In this document: in pieces, positions 33,894 through 43,470 of the stretch
How positions within the stretch are numbered: the stretch's first letter is position 1
How the letters are laid out: every line of letters begins with the position of its first letter
Assembly (NCBI GenBank): GCA_030377895.1
Contig: JAUCGB010000001.1
Span: 24,547-88,546 of the forward strand
DNA length: 64,000 bases
Source: Anaerolineales bacterium HSG24
GTDB lineage: Bacteria; Chloroflexota; Anaerolineae; 4572-78; J111
Direction of reading: 5' to 3'
Made by a program: the position numbers and the translations under genes
Notes under the pieces: model-generated
What the model was told of the DNA's origin: nothing
Seen by the model: the letters and a program-made list of their open reading frames with translations, nothing else
Databases searched by the model: none

Positions 33894-34820
33894 ATGACTA
33901 TTATCACCAAAACTGGTTCTGCCATCAGGGAAGTCCCACAAACAATTGTTGGCTTCGATAAATTCAAAGCACCAGAAGAGCCAGAGGATCGGTTTCAGTA
34001 CGGTTGGCGCTATGTCTGTCGAACCTTGCCAAGTGGCAAAACAGTTCATGAACGGATTCCTTTAACCCTATACGATATTTTACATCCCGAAATAGGAGAC
34101 TTTCAAGTGCATAGCCGTGACCATGAACGTTTTTGTAACTATTTGGAATACGTTTTTTCTGCTCAATTACGAGATAACCCCACTGCAATCGTTTTGCAAG
34201 ATGTTCGTGTGGCTTGGGCCGCGTCGGGGGTGGATCCACATGGCCCTGACGTTTCAGTCATATTTGGAGTAAAAGCAGATAAAAATTGGAGTACCTTCAA
34301 CGAAATGAAAGAAGGTACCAAACCTAGCCTGATTGTTGAAGTCACTTCACCCAAAACTCGGAATGTCGATTTGGAGAACAAGTATACAGAGTATGCTCAG
34401 GCTGGGGTCACATATTATTTAATCGTGGATACCCCGAAACCGAACGACCTTCATAGTCGGCGGGTGTTGGGATATGAACTCAAAGGGACAAGTTATGTGG
34501 CTTTGCCCTCGAATAATCAAGGCTGGTTTTGGTTACCTCCGTTACATATCTGGCTGGGTCTTCAAGGGACAAATGTCTGTTGTTACGATAGCAATGGTCA
34601 GGCGATTGGCGATTATACCACGATGACCATTGACCGTAATCATGCCAAAGCTGAAGCCATTGAGGCCAAAGCTGAAGCCGTTGAGGCCAAAGCTAAAGCT
34701 AAGGCAGAGGCTCAGGCGAGACAGGACGCAGAGGCCAAAAACGCCGAAATGGTTGCCCGTTTACAACAGTTAGAGGCTGAACTGCATCGGTGGCGCGACG
34801 AATCATCGACAAACTCTTGA
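33894..34820 (+). CDS. Uma2 family protein (PD-(D/E)XK-like) with coiled-coil tail
   Basis: 308 residues. The central part matches the Uma2 (DUF820) family: GPDVSVIFG, then PSLIVEVTSPKTRNVDLENK and YAQAGVTYYLIVD, giving the D...E-V-like pattern of the PD-(D/E)XK nuclease fold. The C-terminal 65 residues are an Ala/Glu/Lys-rich helix made of EAKAEAIEAKAEAVEAKA-type repeats, likely a coiled coil. These genes are multi-copy in cyanobacteria and Chloroflexota; their biological role is not settled. GGAG precedes the ATG. No partner gene is evident. Confidence 0.9.
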   Translation: MTIITKTGSAIREVPQTIVGFDKFKAPEEPEDRFQYGWRYVCRTLPSGKTVHERIPLTLYDILHPEIGDFQVHSRDHERFCNYLEYVFSAQLRDNPTAIVLQDVRVAWAASGVDPHGPDVSVIFGVKADKNWSTFNEMKEGTKPSLIVEVTSPKTRNVDLENKYTEYAQAGVTYYLIVDTPKPNDLHSRRVLGYELKGTSYVALPSNNQGWFWLPPLHIWLGLQGTNVCCYDSNGQAIGDYTTMTIDRNHAKAEAIEAKAEAVEAKAKAKAEAQARQDAEAKNAEMVARLQQLEAELHRWRDESSTNS

Positions 34821-35035
34821 TCTTCGTTTGGGTCAACCATGTATTAAAAATTGGGCTTTTGAACTTTGTTCACCCTAGTAAAAGACCGATTCCTTTGTTG
34901 TCTGCCCAAAACAAAAACCAGCTAGAAACGCAAGTCGCGGAGCGTCACCTATTTGAAAATTTGAAAAAGGGTAGCTGACCTATTGACTGATAAGCCCCCA
35001 TGTCATTCCGAGTCTTAACATAAAAAAGGTAAATT

Positions 35036-36121
35036 ATGACCATAAGAATCGATGTAACCGAATTTTTTGCATTATTGAAATTCACCCCACCAGAGCAAAA
35101 TATTATGCTGATTGGTCGGCATGGCATTGGTAAGTCTGAGATTATTACTGGCTACTACCGTCAACACAGTCAGCGGGTGGTCTCATTCTTTTTAGGACAG
35201 ATGAGCGATCCCGGTGACCTGATTGGCCTCATGCATAAGGATGAGGAGACCGGACGCTCGGTCTTTTTGCCTCCCTACTGGTGGCCGAATGAGGATGAGC
35301 CGATTGTCCTATTTTTGGATGAGTTGAATCGCGCCCGTCCTGAGATTTTGCAGGCCGTGCAGGATTTAACCCTCAACAAAACGTTGGCTGGTAAAAAATT
35401 ACCGAAAGGTAGTATGGTGATCGCCGCAGTCAACGAGGGGGATGAGTACCAACTGACCGAACTTGACCCGGCGTTGGTCTCTCGCTTTAATCTGTATGAG
35501 TTTGCCCCAACCGTAGAAGATTGGCTGTTGTGGGCCAATAATAACCAAATTGATACACGAGTGATTAACTTTATCCAAAAAAATCACCATCAGCTTGATG
35601 GTGAAACGGCTAAGGCAGACGAGGCATGGCAAACTAGTGGCTTGGTCAAAACCCCAGACCGGCGGGCGTGGGTCAAGTTGTCCAACTTTATCAAACCGCA
35701 CCGAGAGTTGAGCAATGTTCACCTGAAAATCATGGCTGGCATAGTTGGTACAAGCGCGGCAGTAGCATTCAGGCAAAGTTTGGCGGCCATGGTTAAAATC
35801 ACGCCCCAACAACTGCTCCTCCGGTTTAACAGTCATTATAAAAAATTAGAGAAATTTACCTTACCAGAACTTATTTTACTGAATGAGCAGATTGTATTTT
35901 GGATTGATAGCCAAAATTATAAACCAAATCAGACCGACACAGTGCAGAAGAATCTACTAGCTTATGTCCGACAATTACAAAAACTCAAACAAAATGAGGC
36001 ACTGGCCCACTTTGCCACTATGGCGAATAACGATAAATTCGCCCACTTGAAAGATTTTGCTGGTGGCTCGATGGAGTTGATGATGCTGTTGATTGATTAT
36101 GTACAGGGGATAGAGGTCTAA
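35036..36121 (+). CDS. MoxR-like AAA+ ATPase
   Basis: 361 residues. AAA+ core in the first 200: Walker A GRHGIGKSE, Walker B PIVLFLDELNRARPEI, and sensor-1 region MVIAAVNEGDEYQLTELDPAL with an Arg finger in SRF. The C-terminal part is helical. MoxR-type ATPases work as chaperones with VWA-domain partners in metal-cofactor insertion or complex assembly. Here the stop overlaps the ATG of the VWA gene by one base (TAATG), so the pair is translationally coupled and surely functions together. Confidence 0.93.
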   Translation: MTIRIDVTEFFALLKFTPPEQNIMLIGRHGIGKSEIITGYYRQHSQRVVSFFLGQMSDPGDLIGLMHKDEETGRSVFLPPYWWPNEDEPIVLFLDELNRARPEILQAVQDLTLNKTLAGKKLPKGSMVIAAVNEGDEYQLTELDPALVSRFNLYEFAPTVEDWLLWANNNQIDTRVINFIQKNHHQLDGETAKADEAWQTSGLVKTPDRRAWVKLSNFIKPHRELSNVHLKIMAGIVGTSAAVAFRQSLAAMVKITPQQLLLRFNSHYKKLEKFTLPELILLNEQIVFWIDSQNYKPNQTDTVQKNLLAYVRQLQKLKQNEALAHFATMANNDKFAHLKDFAGGSMELMMLLIDYVQGIEV

Positions 36122-37461
36122 TGTCAGCTCGAGAGCGGATTCAGCAAGTGGTCGAGCGCTGGTTCTTAAACGAGCCATTGCTGTTGTCGGTTTGGACGAC
36201 GCATCGACTAGTACTTGAGCCGCGCCTGCAAACGATACGGGTGCGACAGGGGCAGATTGAGTATAATCCGGCCTTCATCAACCAGCTTGATAAGCAGGAG
36301 TTGGAGGCGATCATGCAAATCGAGGCAACGCGGATTCTGCTCAAACATCCCTATACGCGGCGTAAAGAAAATGGGAAGTTGGCCTATCAAGCCAGCAACA
36401 TCACCTTGCAAGAGTATTTGCAGACAGGGTTGCCCATACTCAACGCCGAGCAGACCTTTGGCACTGCTGACTTTAATCAGCAATATTTTGAGTTTTATTA
36501 CTATAAACTCCAAGAATTAGCCGATCAACTACCTCAACAAGGAGCTAGCATGTCTAGTGGCGACACCGGAGGTAAGGATGCCCTGACAAACGGTCAGCAG
36601 TCATCCCCCGATGGTGGCGATGGTGATGACGACGATGACAGCGATAAGGGCGATCCATCAGATGATCAGAGTGATCAGGGTAAATCTGACGATGATTCTG
36701 AGGAAGAGCATGAGGCTGAGTCTGAGCCGTCACCCGAAAAAAAGCCGTCTCTGGAAGATTACAGCGATAGCCAGAGTACGGGGCAGGAGAATACTCAAGA
36801 TTGGGACGAGGATGATTTGCTAACCGAGCGCATCAACGAGAAGATTGAGTGGGCCAAAGAAATGCAAAGTTGGGGCACGATTTCCGGAAATCTGCGCGAA
36901 CAAATTCTGGCGACGCTCAAACCGAAGTTAGATTATCGGGGTATCTTGCGCCAGTTTCGAGGTTCGATTATCTCACAAAATCGGGTATTAACTCGCATGA
37001 AACCGAGTCGACGGTATGGGTTTTTGTACATGGGCAGTCGGCGCGATTTCACCACCCATCTGTTGGTGGCGGTTGATGTTAGCGGCTCGATGGGGCATGA
37101 GGACTTGCAACGGGGCTTTTCGATTATCAACCGTTTTTTCAAATATGGTATCGAGACGATTGATGTGATTCAGTTTGATACCGAAATTAAGGGAGACCCC
37201 ATCACCCTAAAACGGGCTAGGCGTGAGGCGGTGGCCTTTGGTCGGGGTGGCACAGATTTCAGACCGATTATTGAGTACATCGACCAACACCGTCAGTATG
37301 ATGGACTGGTTATTTTTACCGACGGCTACGCGCCCATTCCCCCACGCCCGACCAATCTGCGGACGCGGGTATTATGGTTGTTTAACCATGAAAGTCACTA
37401 TGAGGGCATGGCTTCCAGTTTGCGCCATATCGGGCAATCTATCTTTTTGAAGGATGATTAA
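36121..37461 (+). CDS. VWA-domain protein with DUF2201-like N-terminus
   Basis: 446 residues. N-terminal domain (about 1-140) resembles the putative metallopeptidase domain of DUF2201 proteins, but where those carry HExxH this has MQIEATRILLKHP, lacking the first His, so peptidase activity is doubtful. Residues about 145-230 are a strongly acidic, low-complexity linker (DGDDDDDSDKGD). The C-terminal VWA domain has the MIDAS signature AVDVSGSMG, GGTDFRP and IFTDGYAP. It pairs with the MoxR ATPase upstream; such pairs remodel a target complex that is not identifiable here. Confidence 0.92.
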   Translation: MSARERIQQVVERWFLNEPLLLSVWTTHRLVLEPRLQTIRVRQGQIEYNPAFINQLDKQELEAIMQIEATRILLKHPYTRRKENGKLAYQASNITLQEYLQTGLPILNAEQTFGTADFNQQYFEFYYYKLQELADQLPQQGASMSSGDTGGKDALTNGQQSSPDGGDGDDDDDSDKGDPSDDQSDQGKSDDDSEEEHEAESEPSPEKKPSLEDYSDSQSTGQENTQDWDEDDLLTERINEKIEWAKEMQSWGTISGNLREQILATLKPKLDYRGILRQFRGSIISQNRVLTRMKPSRRYGFLYMGSRRDFTTHLLVAVDVSGSMGHEDLQRGFSIINRFFKYGIETIDVIQFDTEIKGDPITLKRARREAVAFGRGGTDFRPIIEYIDQHRQYDGLVIFTDGYAPIPPRPTNLRTRVLWLFNHESHYEGMASSLRHIGQSIFLKDD

Positions 37462-37491
37462 CAGTAGATTATTTCGCAATAGGAGAAAATT

Positions 37492-37863
37492 ATGAGTCTT
37501 GACCTAATTGGCGATCCAACTTACATCGCCTTAGAAACATTCCGAAAAAACGGGCAGGGTATCGTTACCCCGGTTTGGCCAGTGGCTGAAAATGGCAAGC
37601 TATACATTATCACTGGCGGTAATTCATGGAAAACAAAACGCATGCGGAACAACCCTAACGTGCGGGTCTGCGTGAGTGATGCTCGCGGCAATGCCAAAGG
37701 GGAGTGGGTCGAAGCCACAGCCAGCATCCTCGACACCCCCACCGAGATTGATAAACAACGCCAGCGCCTAAAAACTAAATACGGCTGGCAATATCGACTG
37801 CTGACCACATTTCATAAGATTATGGGGCGTGATACTGACTATATCACCGTAGAGATTCAGTAG
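37492..37863 (+). CDS. PPOX-class (F420- or flavin-dependent) oxidoreductase
   Basis: 123 residues, split-barrel fold. Compatible with the Rv2061 branch of PPOX-class F420-dependent proteins: GIVTPVWPVAENGKLYIIT, then WKTKRMRNNPNVRVCVSD and the C-terminal DYITVEI. It would reduce or bind a small substrate with F420 or FMN; neither can be told apart from sequence reading. AGGAG lies before the ATG. The last 20 bases overlap the 3' end of the convergent epimerase gene. Confidence 0.88.
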   Translation: MSLDLIGDPTYIALETFRKNGQGIVTPVWPVAENGKLYIITGGNSWKTKRMRNNPNVRVCVSDARGNAKGEWVEATASILDTPTEIDKQRQRLKTKYGWQYRLLTTFHKIMGRDTDYITVEIQ

Positions 37864-38791
37864 ACACCCGCTGAAACTGCGGATCACGCTCAATCAACAT
37901 GGCTAATCCATCGGACAAAGCCACCTGTGGAGTGAAGTTCAGTAGGCTCTTGGCCCGCTGGGTATCGGCCATGAGGCTGATGACTCCCGGCGAGACAGAC
38001 GGGTTTTTGATGATTTGGGCGCGTTGGTTGGTGATCTCTTCAATTGCCCCGATTAACTGTTTCATGGTCGTGCCAACGCCGGTGCCGATGTTGATGGTTT
38101 CGCGATTGATACCAGTGGCGGTGGCAGCTAAGACTAAGGCCCGCACCACATCATCCACATAAATAAAGTCGCGACTCTGCTGACCGTCACCATGAATCAG
38201 AATCGAGCCGTGCCCCAAAATCTGTTGCACAAAGGCGGGGATGACAGGGGCATGGATTGGCGGAATCGACTGCCCCGGCCCGTAGGCATTAAATATCCGT
38301 AGAGAAACCGTTTCAATGTCCCATAATTTGCCGATGGTGTGGACATAGTTTTCGGCGGCCAACTTGCTGACCGCGTAGGGGGAGGCAGGGTTGGGCATGA
38401 GTTCTTCATGCACCTTTTCAACCAACTGTCCCCCATATATCGCCCCCGATGAGGCAAGAACCACCCGTTTGACCCCCGCATCCCGCATGGCTTCCATCAC
38501 GGCCACGGTTCCGCTGACATTGGTCTGGTTATATTCGCGGGGGTACAAGACCGATTCCGGTACCGACACGCGGGCCGCTAAATGATAGACACAATCAACC
38601 TTGTTGAGTAAACGCCATATTTTGGGCTTATCCTCAATATCACCCCGCGTAAAATGGATGTCGGTATGCAGTAATTCGGCATGACCAGCACTTAGGTTGT
38701 CTAGCACTCGCACTGTATGCCCTTGGCTGATTAGCTGGTTGGCTAAGGTCACACCAATAAAACCGGCTCCGCCTGTAATTAAAAAGCGCAT
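37844..38791 (-). CDS. NAD-dependent sugar epimerase/dehydratase
   Basis: 315 residues, extended SDR fold. NAD-binding GGAGFIG at the N-terminus, the catalytic pair as SSGAIYGG and YAVSK, and FNAYGPGQ. This fits the UDP-glucose 4-epimerase/WcaG group, making nucleotide sugars for cell-surface glycans. The ATG at 38789-38791 is preceded by AGGAG; a GTG two codons upstream is less likely. The YbjN-like gene ends eight bases upstream, so both are probably one transcript. Its end overlaps the convergent PPOX gene. Confidence 0.93.
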   Translation of the reverse strand: MRFLITGGAGFIGVTLANQLISQGHTVRVLDNLSAGHAELLHTDIHFTRGDIEDKPKIWRLLNKVDCVYHLAARVSVPESVLYPREYNQTNVSGTVAVMEAMRDAGVKRVVLASSGAIYGGQLVEKVHEELMPNPASPYAVSKLAAENYVHTIGKLWDIETVSLRIFNAYGPGQSIPPIHAPVIPAFVQQILGHGSILIHGDGQQSRDFIYVDDVVRALVLAATATGINRETINIGTGVGTTMKQLIGAIEEITNQRAQIIKNPSVSPGVISLMADTQRAKSLLNFTPQVALSDGLAMLIERDPQFQRVSTESLR

Positions 38792-38799
38792 TTCCACTC

Positions 38800-39315
38800 C
38801 TACTCTTCAACGTCGGTAATCGCCTCTAAGGCTGTTTTACCACCATAAATCACGCTCAATAAACCGGACAGGTATTTGTCTGTGGTTTGCACCGCCGGGT
38901 ATATGATATTTTTAATCAGATTATCGCTTAATATCTCCCCTTCAAAATCGAGACTGCATTTATACCGAACCTCACCGTCAGAGTAATCAAGCTCAAAGTT
39001 GCCGATTCGCATGCCGAAATTGGCTCGGGTAATATATTCAGCCACCTGAGCTAGATTATCGGTGGGCGATTTGACCGGCACTAACACGTAAAACATAAAC
39101 TGTTCTAAATCAATCCGAATTTGAGCATAACAGCGCATCATGCCATTTTGACCACTGTAGTTGGTGCTATACACATGTTTGTCCTCTAAAGGCTGTGGAT
39201 GCCAACCATCCTGGTCTAAAAATTTACCCAGTCTAGCAAAGGCATCCAGTCCGTTAAGTTTTTCGGTATCTATCTCCACATTTCGGCCATAGCCGTTTGA
39301 TCCATCTTCGCCCAT
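38800..39315 (-). CDS. YbjN-like protein
   Basis: 171 residues with no signal peptide. The alternating pattern from about residue 25 to 165 (FLDQDGWHPQPLEDKHVYST, FMFYVLVPVK, GNFELDYSDGEVRYKCSLDF) is that of the YbjN/type III secretion chaperone-like fold. Such proteins are small adaptor-like molecules of poorly known function. AAGGA lies about ten bases before the ATG. It is the first gene of a two-gene leftward unit with the epimerase. Confidence 0.7.
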   Translation of the reverse strand: MGEDGSNGYGRNVEIDTEKLNGLDAFARLGKFLDQDGWHPQPLEDKHVYSTNYSGQNGMMRCYAQIRIDLEQFMFYVLVPVKSPTDNLAQVAEYITRANFGMRIGNFELDYSDGEVRYKCSLDFEGEILSDNLIKNIIYPAVQTTDKYLSGLLSVIYGGKTALEAITDVEE

Positions 39316-39415
39316 AATATTTCAGTTCCTTCTGTTAAATTTATATTCCAAACCAGTCAGGTGTTCAGGATAGACCCTAATGAATCGGATTTAAATAAGT
39401 TGCGCCTTTCGGCAT

Positions 39416-39463
39416 CGCCTTCGACAAGCTCAGGCGGCGACGTAGCCTGAGCTTGTCGAAGGC
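39416..39463. repeat. Family Q palindrome
   Basis: CGCCTTCGACAAGCTCAGGC and its mirror GCCTGAGCTTGTCGAAGGCG, almost perfect; the best copy in the window. Confidence 0.85.
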
Positions 39464-39477
39464 GAAGTAATCGTTCA

Positions 39478-39607
39478 TCCCCCTCGTTCCCAATCTCCAG
39501 ATTGGGAACGTATTTGCCCTAGAAACTCTGTTTCTGGCATGTTGCAAGTCGCAAACAAAGTTTGCTTGAGCAATTGTGTTCCCAAACCCAGTTTGGGAAC
39601 AAGGAGG
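39478..39607. repeat. Family F element, second copy
   Basis: Ends CCCCCTCGTTCCCAA and TTGGGAACAAGGAGG; close match to 7497-7625. Confidence 0.85.
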
Positions 39608-39709
39608 CTGATTACAACCTTTAGGGTCTGAATCTTCAACAACAGATTTGGGTATATTCAGGAGATTATATTGTAGAAGCACCAAATAATCAACCTTAGG
39701 CAGTTTCAA

Positions 39710-39754
39710 AAAAAAATCTCCCAACGTTCAGTCAACGATTTTTGGGAGATTTTT
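39710..39754. terminator. Bidirectional intrinsic terminator
   Basis: AATCTCCCAA and TTGGGAGATT with an A-run on the left and T-run on the right, so it can act on both strands. On the minus strand it is the first terminator downstream of the STAND/TPR gene. Confidence 0.75.
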
Positions 39755-39815
39755 AAGTTTAAAAAATGAAGGATGTTGGTATAGGCTGATTGCAGACAAA
39801 TTTGGAGCAGATATA

Positions 39816-39911
39816 GATTCCCAGATAATATTTTTGAGTAACGGAACAATTTTCCCGCAAGTTCAAAACTTGCGGGAAAATGATGAGTCAAAATCTTTAT
39901 CTTTAAATCTG
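39816..39911. mobile_element. Family T element, 96 bp, TA on both sides
   Basis: GATTCCCAGATAATATTTTT to CTTTATCTTTAAATCTG with core TTTTCCCGCAAGTT/AACTTGCGGGAAAA. TA at 39814-39815 and 39912-39913. Nearly identical to 63649-63744. Confidence 0.88.
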
Positions 39912-39956
39912 TAGCAAATCGCAAAACACTCCAAAACAAAAAGTTGATCAGACTTG

Positions 39957-42900
39957 TTAGGCCGCAATTTGGAGCGGTTGCTCCATGTGGCGCGGTTGTG
40001 GTTTAGCAGACGAAGGGTTATCCATCACGGCCAAACATTCCCGCGAAATTTTTGTATGGGGATGCTCTCTGGACAGAGCCATTTCCCGAATCGTGAGGGC
40101 TTGTTTCATCAGCGATTTGGCTTGATCAAACTGTTTTTGATGATAAAACAGAATTGCCAAGTTGTGGAGCGTGGTGGCGGTGTCGGGGTGATGGTCACCC
40201 AAGATAGCCTTCCGAATTGCGAGGGCCTGCTCGTAGTAAATTAAGGCCGCCCGATAGTCCCGCTGGTCATCTAACAACGCGCCCAAATTGTTGAGCATGC
40301 TGGCCGCATCAGGATGATAACGCCCCAACACCGATATGAAAATCATCAACGCTTCCTCGTAGGCGAACCAAGCTCGCACTTTATCCCCTTGAATATCGAA
40401 CACCGTGCCCATGTTACTGAGAGTGCGGGCCGTTTCAGGATGGTATTGACCGAGAACCCCTTCATTAATCGTCAACGCCTGTTCAAAATAGCTCCGGGCC
40501 TCATCAAACTGCTCTTGTTGATAGAATAACTCGCCCAAATTATTCAGACTCTGGGCTGTATCAGGATGATTCTCACCTAACTGAGCGCGCCGAATGTGTA
40601 ACGCTTTGTCGTAATAGAGTTTGGCTTTGTCATAAATTCCCTGTGAGGCCAGTAACGCGCCAAAGTCGTTAAAACTTTCGGCCACCTCCAGATGCTCCTC
40701 GCCCAACTCGGTCAATCGAATCGCCAAAGAGCGCTCGAGATAAAATCGACCACTGATATAGTCGGCTTGAAAACCAGCTAAAATCCCTAAATTATGTAAA
40801 CTTTGAGCCGTATCAAGATGATTTTCTCCCATCAACTGCTCATTGATGGCCAAAGCTCGCTCATAGTAATATTTCTCCCATACGTTGGCTTGGTTGTCTA
40901 TCATTTGATTGGCAAACGGGCCGGGTAACATCATCATCTCCACCTCACCCTTGACCTCGCTGGTAGCTCGGATGTGCGGTTCCCAAGTCAATAAGGCGGT
41001 GGGCGAGCCTGATTCTTTGAGAAGTTGGCAGGTTTCAAGTAAGGTTTGACGCACGGTAGCCCGAGTACCAGTCTCGATGGCGAGTGTTTGGAGCAGGTCT
41101 CGCAGGTACGGATGTAGATATAAAGCTCCATCGGTGGCTAATCCCAACAACCCCATCATCACCAAGCGGGCTAAGGCATCTTTTGCCCGTAGCAACAGAT
41201 CATTCGTTTCGGTTTTGGCCTTACCTGAACTTAAAAAGCCCCGTAATTTACCCCAAATGTCTTGCCTGTTTTGACGAGATGAACCATGATGCAACGTCGC
41301 TAACAATAGGTCGCGCGGAATGGTGGCGTTAGGAGCAAAAAAGGCGGCTCGTAATATAATCAGTTGAGCTAGGAGGTCGGTGGGGTCACTACTGCCAAGT
41401 TGCTCGTAGCTCAACACTAGGGTACGAGCGATATAGGTATCATGCTCGGTCAGACAAAAATCAGACAATTGACTAAATAGAGGATGTTCTGTCGTATCAA
41501 AATCTTGTAACATTTCCAGATATTTGACGACTCCGGCATCCTCACGGTAGCTGACTAAGAAGTTACCAGCTAGATGCAGGGCTAAGGGGACATGCCCCAA
41601 CGCTGCGGCGAGGGCAGCCACATCATCATCACTGGCTAAAGGGTCAGGTCGATATTGACGTAATAAAGATATACTATCCGCTCGACTGAGAACATCAAGC
41701 CGCAACTGTGTGACGTTCAACGATTCCGGCCAATCAGTTTGGCGACTGGTGACGAGAATTCGACAATCGCCTTTTTTTGGCAACCAGCGAGTCAACAGGG
41801 CCGGGTCTTCGCAGTTGTCAAAAATTAGCAAACGGGGCAAAGGCCCTTGCCAAGCCGACAGAACAAGTTCCATCTGTTCTTCGAGGAGCAGGTTTCTAAA
41901 ATCGGCGCGGATGAGTGAGGCAAACGCGCCGCCACTGGCGATAATATCAACCGAAATTGAGCCGGGATCGGCAAAATTAAGCCAAAATACACCACCTGTA
42001 AAATATTGCCCATAACGATGCACAAACTCTACCGCCAACTGAGTTTTGCCAATGCCCCCAAACTCGCTACTGACTTGGGGTTGATCGAGCAATAATGACG
42101 TGTCTACCTGATTGATGACCACCGTTTCGCCCATTTTTAGCGATTTGGCAAGCTGGCTTAACTCCTTGTCGCGGCCTAAAAAGAGAGGATTCGGTTCTAG
42201 GGGCATGCGTGAGCCACGGGGTAAGGAGCTGATGTTGGGTATCGTGTTTTCGGGCATTTCGGCTAAACATGAGCGAGCCATGTCAAGCAGGGTCAGGTCA
42301 ACGGGCGGACTATGGGGGACGGTGTCGTAAATGGTCGTCGTGGTGAAGGAATCCTTAAATTCAAGGTCGCCCTCTGGCGTGGTGCTGATGAATGTTTCGG
42401 CGGGCGGAAGCATAACCCGACTGCCGTTATGTATCTGCCGCGCTTGACTGGTAATTTTGTATAAATTCATAGTCGGTTGAACTCGGCCATGAGTTTCCGT
42501 AACGGGTTGAGATGGCGGTGGCTCGAACTCAACGACATTTATTGGAGGCATTTCTGGCGGAATCTCGGTAACGGAGGGGCGTTCCTCGGCACGATGCTGA
42601 GTAAACAGTTCTAAACTAAGCCGTAGCGCGTCGCCATGTGGTTCTTGTTCCGAGGATTCTGTCTTCTCTTCATTGTCTTCATTGTCTTCATTGTCATGGG
42701 TATTGTCTTCATTGTCATGGGTATTGTCTTCGACAATCAGCGTTTCGGCAGTTTGAATGTTTTGCCGCAGGTTCGAGGTTGACGTATCGGAAACAACGGG
42801 AACGACCTCTTCGCTCTCCTTGGTCACATCTGGCTCGTCAGGTTTTTCTTCTTCTTTCTCTTCAGTCGCCACAGTCGCCACAGTTGGAAGCAATTCTGGC

Positions 42901-43304
42901 ACGGAGTCGGATTGTAACTCAACATCGGGTGGGGTGGGGATGAAAAGATCATCGAAATTGGTAGAATCATGCGAAACTGGGTCTAAGGGCGTAGTGTTGG
43001 AGGTGGGGGTTAAAAAAGCATGGCTAAATTGAAGCACCCGCGCCCCAACTTTGGTAGCCCGCTGTAGTTTTTTTGCCATGCCATACAAGCGTCTATCTTG
43101 ACTTACACCTGACGAATCGAACTTTTCGTATAAACTCTCGCGGCGCACAAACGATTTGGGCTTGTTCTCTAATAAGCCAACCGCCTCTATAATTTCACTA
43201 CGCTGCCCGTATTTATTTGTAAGCTCTTGCCTGAGGAGTTGGTAGGGTCGTCCTGTAATGCCCGCTTCAATTGCGGTGATGATTGTTGTAGCGATGTAAT
43301 CCAT
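39957..43304 (-). CDS. STAND ATPase (NB-ARC type) with TPR sensor and helical N-terminal adaptor
   Basis: 1115 residues. The N-terminal 80 (TAIEAGITGRPYQLLRQELT, LLENKPKSFVRRESLYEKF) resemble small helical adaptor domains at the front of bacterial STAND and conflict proteins. Residues about 115-360 are acidic and disordered, with tandem EDNTHDN units. The NB-ARC ATPase spans about 375-650: P-loop GGIGKTQ near 414-421, LLIFDNCED (Walker B), ILVTSRQ and GHVPLALHLAG. A winged-helix-like region leads to at least six 42-residue kinesin-light-chain-type TPRs (YYEQALAIRKAILGDHHPDT). This is the plan of signal-triggered STAND switches, including defence NLR-like proteins. AAAGGA precedes the ATG, and a terminator-like hairpin lies just upstream. 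Confidence 0.92.
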   Translation of the reverse strand: MDYIATTIITAIEAGITGRPYQLLRQELTNKYGQRSEIIEAVGLLENKPKSFVRRESLYEKFDSSGVSQDRRLYGMAKKLQRATKVGARVLQFSHAFLTPTSNTTPLDPVSHDSTNFDDLFIPTPPDVELQSDSVPELLPTVATVATEEKEEEKPDEPDVTKESEEVVPVVSDTSTSNLRQNIQTAETLIVEDNTHDNEDNTHDNEDNEDNEEKTESSEQEPHGDALRLSLELFTQHRAEERPSVTEIPPEMPPINVVEFEPPPSQPVTETHGRVQPTMNLYKITSQARQIHNGSRVMLPPAETFISTTPEGDLEFKDSFTTTTIYDTVPHSPPVDLTLLDMARSCLAEMPENTIPNISSLPRGSRMPLEPNPLFLGRDKELSQLAKSLKMGETVVINQVDTSLLLDQPQVSSEFGGIGKTQLAVEFVHRYGQYFTGGVFWLNFADPGSISVDIIASGGAFASLIRADFRNLLLEEQMELVLSAWQGPLPRLLIFDNCEDPALLTRWLPKKGDCRILVTSRQTDWPESLNVTQLRLDVLSRADSISLLRQYRPDPLASDDDVAALAAALGHVPLALHLAGNFLVSYREDAGVVKYLEMLQDFDTTEHPLFSQLSDFCLTEHDTYIARTLVLSYEQLGSSDPTDLLAQLIILRAAFFAPNATIPRDLLLATLHHGSSRQNRQDIWGKLRGFLSSGKAKTETNDLLLRAKDALARLVMMGLLGLATDGALYLHPYLRDLLQTLAIETGTRATVRQTLLETCQLLKESGSPTALLTWEPHIRATSEVKGEVEMMMLPGPFANQMIDNQANVWEKYYYERALAINEQLMGENHLDTAQSLHNLGILAGFQADYISGRFYLERSLAIRLTELGEEHLEVAESFNDFGALLASQGIYDKAKLYYDKALHIRRAQLGENHPDTAQSLNNLGELFYQQEQFDEARSYFEQALTINEGVLGQYHPETARTLSNMGTVFDIQGDKVRAWFAYEEALMIFISVLGRYHPDAASMLNNLGALLDDQRDYRAALIYYEQALAIRKAILGDHHPDTATTLHNLAILFYHQKQFDQAKSLMKQALTIREMALSREHPHTKISRECLAVMDNPSSAKPQPRHMEQPLQIAA

Positions 43305-43329
43305 TGTGCAAATCCTTTATTAATCAAAA

Positions 43330-43370
43330 AAGCCGCACCATAGGAGCAGAGTCGTCCACAGTTGCGGCTT
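43330..43370 (-). terminator. Terminator-like hairpin in the leader of the STAND gene
   Basis: On the minus strand AAGCCGCA and TGCGGCTT pair across 25 bases, followed by a T-run (43325-43331) that ends about 20 bases before the start codon. It is either the terminator of the preceding unit or an attenuator. Confidence 0.6.
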
Positions 43371-43470
43371 CGTGTTTTCAATATACTTCACCTGTATCAG
43401 AGTCAGCCCGATACATTCTGGTACATGAAATATACTTGATAATCTAGCGAGATATAAGGTTAATTATTGC

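Larger units (their letters stand above)
39316..39956. other. Repeat-dense intergenic region
   Basis: Contains family Q (39416-39463), family F (39478-39607), a strong bidirectional hairpin (39710-39754) and a family T element (39816-39911). The open frames seen here lie in repeats. Confidence 0.8.

Noticed and set aside
39377..39939. Two minus-strand open frames of 115 and 77 codons between 39.4 and 39.9 kb
   Set aside because: They consist of family Q, F and T elements and the terminator.
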